In this document: piece after piece, positions 1 through 4,750 of the stretch | Position numbering within the stretch: position 1 is the stretch's first letter | How the letters are laid out: every line of letters begins with the position of its first letter | DNA from: DASRCB01 sp035653295 | GTDB taxonomy: Bacteria; Acidobacteriota; Terriglobia; Bryobacterales; Bryobacteraceae | DNA length: 8,383 nucleotides | Direction: 5' to 3' | Assembly: GCA_035653295.1 (NCBI GenBank) | Contig: DASRCB010000316.1 | Span: 1-8,383 of the forward strand | Program-made: the position numbers and the translations under genes | The notes under the pieces: generated by a model | Database searches by the model: none | Told to the model about the DNA's origin: nothing | The model's input: the letters and a program-made list of their open reading frames with translations, nothing else

Positions 1-1005
1 CAGCAGCACCTGCATGAACAGCGGCAGAGTCATCGTGCTGGCATACAGCACGAAACCGAGTGCGAACATGCTGAACACAGAAATGGCGAAGTTACGATCC
101 CTGAGCAGGTGCAGTTCAATAACCGGGTCTTTGTGCTTCAGCTCCCAGAAGACCACCGCGACCAGCGCAACCGTGGCGATAAGGCATGACCAGACGATCA
201 GGCTCGAGCTGAACCAGTCTTTCCGCTGGCCTTCATCGAGCATGATCTCCAGCGCGCCGAGACCCGTGGCCAGCAGTCCCAGGCCCCAGTAATCGATCTT
301 CAGGCCTTTCGCCAGACTCCTGCGGCGGAGGTATTGCGGGTCGTGGACCAGCAGCATGGTAAGCACGACAGAAAGCACGCCGACGGGAATGTTGATGAGG
401 AAGATCCAGCGCCAGGTGTAGTTGTCCGTGATCCAGCCGCCGAGCGTCGGCCCGATCACCGGCGCAAAAACGACGCCGACGCCGAAGAACGCCATGGCCA
501 TTCCCTGCTTCTTCAGAGGAAACGTCTCGCGCAGGATGGCCTGGGAGATCGGCTGGAGCGCGCCGCCGCCGAGGCCCTGCAGGATGCGGAAGAAAATCAG
601 CGCCCCGAGGCTGGGCGCCAACCCGCACAACGCCGAGCTCAGGGTGAACAGAAAAACGCAGGTCAGGTAGAAGCGCTTGCGGCCGAACAGCGAGGAGAAC
701 CACCCGCTCATGGGCAAAACGATCGCGTTGGCCACGAGGTACGCGGTCAGCACCCAGGTGGCTTCGTCGTTGCTCGCTGCCACGCTGCCGGCGATGTGCG
801 GCAGCGCGACATTGGCGACGCTGGTATCGAGGACCTCCATAAAAGTAGCCAGCATCACCGTCGCGGCGATGAACCATGGATTGATGTGTATGGCGCCGGA
901 GGACGGCGGCGGAGGTGGCTGGCTCGGAACAGCCGCGGTTACGGGAGCAGGCGGGGCAGGCGGCGACGGAGGACGCAGGACCTGCAGGTTGGCGATGCTC
1001 GCCAC
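1..1005 (-). CDS. DHA2-family (EmrB/QacA-like) MFS drug-efflux transporter, C-terminus cut by window edge
   Basis: This is an inner-membrane, proton-driven exporter of the 14-helix DHA2 branch of the major facilitator superfamily; substrates of the family are usually toxic amphipathic compounds. Reading the minus strand gives 335 residues that run off the left edge. Visible family motifs are LDTSVANVALP (about 59-69, helix 1), the motif-A loop G-W-F-S-S-L-F-GRKR (101-111), R140 with LQG (142-144) in helix 4, the antiporter motif around GPTLGGW (185-191), WRWIFLINIPVG (198-209), and LDEGQ followed by DWF. The start is a GTG at 1005. The frame is closed upstream by a TGA at 1051-1053, and no ATG exists before helix 1, so GTG is nearly forced, although no good ribosome site precedes it. 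A Pro/Ala-rich cytoplasmic leader (about residues 11-36) is longer than usual. The TPR gene upstream on the same strand ends 132 bp away. The family call is firm; the substrate is unknown, and no MFP (EmrA) or TolC partner is in the window. Confidence 0.93.
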   Translation of the reverse strand, partial: MASIANLQVLRPPSPPAPPAPVTAAVPSQPPPPPSSGAIHINPWFIAATVMLATFMEVLDTSVANVALPHIAGSVAASNDEATWVLTAYLVANAIVLPMSGWFSSLFGRKRFYLTCVFLFTLSSALCGLAPSLGALIFFRILQGLGGGALQPISQAILRETFPLKKQGMAMAFFGVGVVFAPVIGPTLGGWITDNYTWRWIFLINIPVGVLSVVLTMLLVHDPQYLRRRSLAKGLKIDYWGLGLLATGLGALEIMLDEGQRKDWFSSSLIVWSCLIATVALVAVVFWELKHKDPVIELHLLRDRNFAISVFSMFALGFVLYASTMTLPLFMQVLL

Positions 1006-1018
1006 GGAAGAATCCGTT

Positions 1019-1043
1019 GCATCGCGGGCGCCGCGATCGATGC
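1019..1043. promoter_or_regulatory. Nested inverted repeats in the leader of the MFS gene
   Basis: Just upstream of the transporter's GTG start lie two overlapping dyads. GCATCG (1019-1024) is complementary to CGATGC (1038-1043), and inside it ATCGCG (1021-1026) is complementary to CGCGAT (1032-1037) with a 5-base loop. The outer and inner pairings are mutually exclusive because they share bases. Position and symmetry fit either an operator for a repressor of the efflux pump or an mRNA hairpin close to the start codon. No regulator gene is adjacent, and GC-rich DNA makes short dyads common, so this is only a candidate. Confidence 0.3.
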
Positions 1044-1137
1044 TTCGAAATCAAAAGACTTATCGCCGCCCGCGCGGATCTTCGCTCACCCGGAGACCCC
1101 GCGAATGGGGCAGATCGCGGCAGTTTGCCCGGAGCAG

Positions 1138-2277
1138 TTACTGCGGGAGTGCGAGCAGGCGTTCCTTTGCCGGCCCTTTTTTCAGGCTGGCCGCGACTTG
1201 CAGTTCGCGCTCGGACTCCTGTTTGCGCCCGAGCCTGGCCAGCGTGAGCGCCAGATAGTAGTGAGCCTTCTCGTATCCTGGCGCGCTGGCGATGGCGGTC
1301 TGAAGCAGCGCGGCGGAGTCGTCGTAGCGATGTTCGCGAAACGCGAGAACGGCCTTCTCCGTGAGCGCGCCGGCATGATGCGGATCGCGCGCCAGCACCT
1401 TCTCGAAGCGCTCGCGAGCCGCATCGTTATTGCCGGTCCGCGCGTCGATAAGCCCGAGTTGGAATACCGACTCGGTCTGCTCCGGCTGCAGCGCGAGCGA
1501 GCGCTCGAAAGCGGCGCGCGCCTGGTCCAGCTTCTGCTCGCTGACCAGCACGTACCCCAGCCCGTATTGCGCGCTGGCGTCACTGGGGCGAAGCGCGAGG
1601 TAGCGCCGCAGTTGCTCTTCGGCCTGCTGCCCCTTCCCTTCCCCCAGATAGGCCCGCGCCAGCGCGTAAATCGCATCCGGCTGGTCAGCGCGCAGACGCA
1701 GCGATTCCTCCAGCGCCTCGCGCCCATCCGCGAACAGCCCCGCATCCATCGCCGCCAGCGCAAACTGATACAGCAGTTCGGGATCGTGCGGAAGCGCGTT
1801 GCAGGCCTCGAGCATGATGCCGACAGCGCCTTTTTTGTCGCCGGCGCGCGCCAGATTCAGTGCAGCCTTCTCCGCGGTCGCGCGCAGGGCCGATTGCGCT
1901 TCGCTGTTTTGTGGCGACAGCTTCAATGCCTGGCCAAACTGTGCGATGGCGTCGCCGGCTCGATCCGGGCCATAGAGCAGCCCGAGGTTTACATGGGGGC
2001 CGGCGAGCCGCGGCTCGGTTTTCGCCGCCTCCAGGAACAGGTGCTCGGCTTCGGTATTGTCGCCCTGCCGCAGGCGCACGATGCCCAGCAGGTTCACCGC
2101 GATCGCATCCCGTGGCGACCCGCGCAGGAGCGGTTTCAGGGCCGCCTCGGCGCCCGTAAGATCGCTCCTGTCGATCAGCTTCGCCGCCCGTTGCAACACC
2201 GCGACGCGGTCCTCGCGCCCATCCTGCGCCGTTACAACGCAAGCGAGCACCAGCCCGATGGCGAGAACGCCCGACAC
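1138..2277 (-). CDS. Exported TPR-repeat protein (379 aa)
   Basis: A predicted exported protein built almost wholly of tetratricopeptide repeats, helical-hairpin modules that bind other proteins; no enzymatic domain is visible. From the GTG at 2277 it begins with a hydrophobic stretch (residues 4-16) and a likely cleavage after VVTA, leaving a mature end of QDGRED. C13 in the context VLAC could instead be a lipobox. About ten TPR units of roughly 34 residues follow (about 24-368), with typical signatures such as NLLGIVRLRQGD, LGEGKGQQAEEQL and YYLALTLARLGR. It ends ALPQ and then TAA. The frame stays open upstream to an ATG at 2493, but that extension would translate palindromic intergenic repeats (CKPKAC twice), so GTG 2277, the only in-frame start between the repeats and the signal peptide, is preferred. 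The lack of a positive charge before the hydrophobic core is a weakness of this start. It lies downstream of a second TPR gene on the same strand and may be co-transcribed with it. Confidence 0.85.
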   Translation of the reverse strand: MSGVLAIGLVLACVVTAQDGREDRVAVLQRAAKLIDRSDLTGAEAALKPLLRGSPRDAIAVNLLGIVRLRQGDNTEAEHLFLEAAKTEPRLAGPHVNLGLLYGPDRAGDAIAQFGQALKLSPQNSEAQSALRATAEKAALNLARAGDKKGAVGIMLEACNALPHDPELLYQFALAAMDAGLFADGREALEESLRLRADQPDAIYALARAYLGEGKGQQAEEQLRRYLALRPSDASAQYGLGYVLVSEQKLDQARAAFERSLALQPEQTESVFQLGLIDARTGNNDAARERFEKVLARDPHHAGALTEKAVLAFREHRYDDSAALLQTAIASAPGYEKAHYYLALTLARLGRKQESERELQVAASLKKGPAKERLLALPQ

Positions 2278-2317
2278 TCTGTGCCCGCTTCTGAACTTTC
2301 GACATCCGCCGATTGTA

Positions 2318-2338
2318 GTGCAAGCCTTTGGCTTGCAC
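2318..2338. repeat. 21-bp palindrome, copy 1
   Basis: A perfect inverted repeat: GTGCAAGCC, loop TTT, GGCTTGCAC. An identical copy lies at 2423-2443. It sits 40 bp upstream of the preferred GTG start of the 379-aa TPR gene. Transcribed, it would form a strong 9-bp stem with a 3-base loop, able to act as an mRNA-stabilising or attenuating hairpin. Dispersed short palindromes between genes are known in many bacterial genomes (REP-like elements); that this one is such a family is my inference from two copies. Confidence 0.85.
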
Positions 2339-2375
2339 CTGGACTTTGGACAGCCTCCTGAGATGCCGAGCGCTC
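2339..2375. repeat. Degenerate intergenic repeat module, copy 1
   Basis: Read on the plus strand this runs CTGGACT, then GGACA, then CCTGAG, ending AGCGCTC. The same ordered blocks, with fewer spacer bases, occur at 7491-7515 in the other gene-poor stretch of the window. The shared order suggests a dispersed mosaic repeat rather than coding sequence. Similarity is over short blocks only, so confidence is modest. Confidence 0.4.
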
Positions 2376-2384
2376 GACGGGGGG

Positions 2385-2420
2385 GCAGGGCCTCGCCCTG
2401 CGGCGGGCTCTCAGTCCGCC
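2385..2420. repeat. GC-rich double hairpin between the two 21-bp palindromes
   Basis: GCAGGGC (2385-2391) pairs perfectly with GCCCTGC (2395-2401) across the loop CTC. Immediately after it GGCGG (2402-2406) can pair with CCGCC (2416-2420). Together with the flanking 21-bp palindromes this makes a compact run of stem-loops filling the spacer between two TPR genes. None is followed by a T-run in either direction, so a standard intrinsic terminator is not supported; a repeat element or RNA-stability element fits better. Confidence 0.6.
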
Positions 2421-2422
2421 CC

Positions 2423-2443
2423 GTGCAAGCCTTTGGCTTGCAC
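2423..2443. repeat. 21-bp palindrome, copy 2
   Basis: Identical to the element at 2318-2338 (arms GTGCAAGCC and GGCTTGCAC, loop TTT), with the two copies 105 bp apart start to start. It lies 46 bp downstream of the stop of the 305-aa TPR gene. Because the element is a palindrome, its orientation cannot be assigned. Confidence 0.85.
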
Positions 2444-2444
2444 C

Positions 2445-2473
2445 GGCGGAATTCTTCGAGCCGCGGGAATTCT
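2445..2473. repeat. Short direct repeat GGAATTCT, 18-bp period
   Basis: CGGAATTCT and GGGAATTCT recur 18 bp apart, each with a GC-rich lead-in, directly next to the second 21-bp palindrome and just after the stop codon of the 305-aa TPR gene. The GAATTC cores are AT-rich islands in GC-rich DNA. It could be part of the same composite repeat, or a pair of same-face protein sites; nothing here decides between these. Confidence 0.4.
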
Positions 2474-2489
2474 GCATTAACCATGTGCT

Positions 2490-3407
2490 TCATCCCGGCG
2501 GCGCGGATCGCGTGCCCAGCAAAGCGCGGGTGCGCTCGAACTCCCGTTCTGCTTCCTGATTTTTCCCTTCCCGCTTCAGCACCCGGCCAAGCTGGTAATG
2601 AAAAGCTCCGTTCGAGGGTTGCAGTTCGAGTGCGGCGCGGAAGGCCGCCTCTGCTTCGGGCAGCTTGTTTTCGAGCAGTAGCCCCCGCCCCGTCAGTTCC
2701 TCGATCTTTTCCGACCGCGGCTGGATCCGCTTCGCCGTATCGAGCAGCGCCAGCGCTTCGGCCGCGCGATTGTGATCCAGCAGCAGGCCCGCCAGATTGA
2801 TGTACGGCTGCTCGCTTCGCGCCCCCGTCTCGTTATCGAATTGGATCGCTTTCCGGTATGCGTCTTCGGCAAGATCCTGGCGGTTGAGGGCCGCCCAGGT
2901 CAGGCCCAGATTGTTTTCGGCTTTTCCATAACGCGGATCGATACGCAGCGCCTGCTGAAATGCCGCCAGGGCGCGATCGAACTGGTTGAGCGTGTAACAT
3001 GCGCGTCCGAGGTGGTAAGCCGCTTCCGCGTTCCGCGGATCTTCGTCGACCGCCTTTTGCAGCCAGCGAGCGGCATCCTGATAATCCTCGAGCAGGACGT
3101 AATCGAGCCCCACGATCTTGAAGTCGTCCGAGGTGGGCCGCGAGAGGGCGGCGGCGGCGGTGTAAGTCCTGAGCGACTCCACCGGCTGATTGCGGCGAAA
3201 CAGCACGTACCCGAGCAGATACTGCGCCTGCGCCAAGTCGGGTTTCGCGGCCACCAACTGCCGCAGCGATCGCTCCGCGCGCTCGAACTGGTTTTGCCGG
3301 ATCAGCTCCTGCGCCTCGGCAACCAGCGCTTCGGGACCGGCGGGCGCCTGGACTTGTGCCACTCCGAAAGCGCTCACCAGAATCAGCAACGCGGCGGCGA
3401 ACTTCAT
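2490..3407 (-). CDS. Exported TPR-repeat protein (305 aa)
   Basis: A predicted periplasmic or surface-exposed TPR scaffold. The ATG at 3407 gives a clean signal peptide: K2, hydrophobic residues 4-16, and probable cleavage near AQVQA (about 17-21). About eight TPR units follow between residues 25 and 300. Well-formed examples are around NQFERAERSLRQL, YHLGRACYTLNQFDRAL and YQLGRVLKREGKNQEAEREF. One spacing irregularity sits at 190-200 (FDNETGARSEQ), where a loop is inserted between repeats. The stop TGA (2490-2492) overlaps an ATG (2491-2493) that opens the long upstream extension of the next TPR frame. No Shine-Dalgarno is obvious upstream. The gene diverges from the plus-strand TPR gene starting at 3491. 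Its function beyond protein binding cannot be read from sequence. Confidence 0.9.
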   Translation of the reverse strand: MKFAAALLILVSAFGVAQVQAPAGPEALVAEAQELIRQNQFERAERSLRQLVAAKPDLAQAQYLLGYVLFRRNQPVESLRTYTAAAALSRPTSDDFKIVGLDYVLLEDYQDAARWLQKAVDEDPRNAEAAYHLGRACYTLNQFDRALAAFQQALRIDPRYGKAENNLGLTWAALNRQDLAEDAYRKAIQFDNETGARSEQPYINLAGLLLDHNRAAEALALLDTAKRIQPRSEKIEELTGRGLLLENKLPEAEAAFRAALELQPSNGAFHYQLGRVLKREGKNQEAEREFERTRALLGTRSAPPG

Positions 3408-3445
3408 GCGATAACGACGAAGCAGGGGGCGTTTTGGCGCTCTCC

Positions 3446-3453
3446 AGTATAAC
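3446..3453. promoter_or_regulatory. Overlapping -10-like boxes between divergent TPR genes
   Basis: The 83-bp gap between the divergent TPR genes has one AT-rich island. On the minus strand it reads TATACT (3451 down to 3446), 39 bp before the ATG at 3407. On the plus strand it reads TATAAC (3448-3453), about 38 bp before the ATG at 3491. Both resemble sigma-70 -10 elements and share most of their bases. I find no matching -35 box at the usual spacing on either strand, so this is a weak bidirectional promoter call. Confidence 0.3.
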
Positions 3454-3490
3454 TCGGGGTCCCGCAGCGAGCCCTTGTATGCTGGAGGGC

Positions 3491-4705
3491 ATGACGTTCC
3501 GACGGCGGCTTTGTTCGCTGGCCGCCATCATGTTTCTCTGTTCCGGAATCGCAGCCGCCCAGGACGATGCCTTCGAGACCGCCTTCCGCAACGGATCCGA
3601 CGCGCTTCGCGCCGGCCGCCTCGACGAGGCCGCCGGCTCATTTGAGAAGTGCACGAAACTCGAGCCAGGTTTCGCCGAGGCGTACCTGAATCTCGGACTC
3701 ACTCGCTTTCAGCAGAACCGCTTCGAAGATGCGGCGGCCGCCCTGAGCAAAGCCGTGGATCTGAAGCCCCGGCTCCGAGGCGCGCACCTGTTCCTGGGGA
3801 TTTCGCGTTACCGGCTGAATGACAATCCCGCTGCCGCGAAGGCGCTGAAGCGCGAAACCGAGATCGACCCCGGCAGCGCGGTCGCGTTCATGTGGCTGGG
3901 CGTGGTCGAGCTTTCCGACAACAACCCCGCGGAAGCGGTTGCCGCCCTCGATCACGCCGCCCAGCTCAATCCGAAAGATGTGGACATCCTTTACCACCAG
4001 GGCCGCGCGCACATGCTGCTCTCCCAGCAGATCTACGAGCACATGTTCAATCTCGACCCCAATTCGTGGCGCGTTCATCAGGTCCTCGCGGCATCGTTTA
4101 CCGAGGCCGACCGGCTCGACGACGCCATCCACGAAGCGAGCGAGGCGATACGGTTGAAACCCGACGAACCGGGGTTGCATGAGCAACTCGCCGATATCTA
4201 CTGGAAGCAGAATAATCTCGAGCAGGCAGAAACACAGTTCAGCGAAGAGTTGAAAATCGACCCGCTGAACATAACGGCCATGTACTCGCTGGGCGTGGTC
4301 AGCATCGAGCGGTCCAAACCCGAACCGGCGGCGAAACTGCTGGCCGAAGTGCTGCGTTACCGGCCGCACTCGCTCACCACGCAGTATCAGCTCGGCCGGG
4401 CGCTCGCTCAGCTCGGTCAGAACGAAGCAGCCGCGCCTCACTTCGAGGCCGTAGTGGCGGAACCGGACAAAGCCGACGCGGAAATCGTCCGTCAATCGTA
4501 CTATCAGCTTTCGCAGCTTTACCGCCGGCTGCACCGTCCGCAGGATGCGCAGACTGCTCTACAGGGATTCCTCAGGTTGAAACAGCAGGCGGACACGCAG
4601 CAGCAGGCCAAGCTTCAGGACAAGATGAAGCGTCAGACAGCGGCCGGCGCGAGCGACGATTCAGCGGCGGCCGATGCCGCGGCGGGCCCCGGTTCGCGGC
4701 CCTGA
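3491..4705 (+). CDS. Exported TPR-repeat protein (404 aa) with a shortened central repeat
   Basis: A third secreted TPR protein. The N-terminus MTFRRRLCSL plus hydrophobic 9-22 is a textbook signal peptide, with cleavage likely after IAAA, giving a mature QDDAF end much like the QDGRE end of the 379-aa paralogue. About ten repeats span 30-367. The unit at about 163-191 is some five residues short between its helices (HMLLSQQIYEHMFNLDPNS) and is followed by WRVHQVLA. The C-terminus (361-404) is a Gln-rich helical stretch and then a low-complexity Ala/Asp/Gly tail. Start choice: ATG 3491 has GGAGG at 3484-3488 but only 2 bases of spacing; ATG 3479, four codons earlier, has no ribosome site. A longer open frame from 3356 would read through the divergent promoter region and is unlikely. 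The gene converges with the histidine kinase, with 45 bp between stop codons. Binding partners are unknown. Confidence 0.9.
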   Translation: MTFRRRLCSLAAIMFLCSGIAAAQDDAFETAFRNGSDALRAGRLDEAAGSFEKCTKLEPGFAEAYLNLGLTRFQQNRFEDAAAALSKAVDLKPRLRGAHLFLGISRYRLNDNPAAAKALKRETEIDPGSAVAFMWLGVVELSDNNPAEAVAALDHAAQLNPKDVDILYHQGRAHMLLSQQIYEHMFNLDPNSWRVHQVLAASFTEADRLDDAIHEASEAIRLKPDEPGLHEQLADIYWKQNNLEQAETQFSEELKIDPLNITAMYSLGVVSIERSKPEPAAKLLAEVLRYRPHSLTTQYQLGRALAQLGQNEAAAPHFEAVVAEPDKADAEIVRQSYYQLSQLYRRLHRPQDAQTALQGFLRLKQQADTQQQAKLQDKMKRQTAAGASDDSAAADAAAGPGSRP

Positions 4706-4725
4706 CGCGCGGCGAGCTGTGATCA

Positions 4726-4750
4726 CGCCATCGAGACGTTCTCCACGGCG
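4726..4750. terminator. Possible bidirectional hairpin between convergent genes
   Basis: An 11-bp stem with two mismatches (CGCCATCGAGA against TCTCCACGGCG) and loop CGT ends exactly where the kinase stop codon begins and lies 20 bp after the TPR stop. The position between two convergent stops fits a shared terminator. There is no T-run on either side, so it would not be a classical intrinsic terminator. Confidence 0.4.

Noticed and set aside
233..1054. A 273-codon minus-strand frame over the transporter
   Set aside because: It is a shifted reading of the MFS gene. The frame one base over gives the LDTSVANVALP, GPTLGGW and WRWIFLINIPVG motifs, while this one is Arg-rich and has no membrane helices.
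334..2361. A 675-codon open frame on the plus strand, antisense to the transporter and a TPR gene
   Set aside because: It has no recognisable domain, is Arg/Gln-rich, and spans two unrelated genes plus their spacer. Long antisense frames are expected in GC-rich coding DNA; the minus-strand frames have clear family motifs.
2385..2443. Intrinsic terminator after the 305-aa TPR gene
   Set aside because: The stems are strong but no T-run follows any of them on the minus strand, and identical stems recur closer to the next gene, which fits repeats better.
2318..2443. CRISPR array
   Set aside because: There are only two copies, the unit is a full palindrome, the spacing is 84 bp between copies and is filled with other hairpins, and no cas genes are present.
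3638..4534. A 298-codon frame antisense to the plus-strand TPR gene
   Set aside because: It mirrors TPR codon periodicity on the opposite strand; it has no start context and no domain, and the plus strand encodes regular TPRs with a signal peptide.
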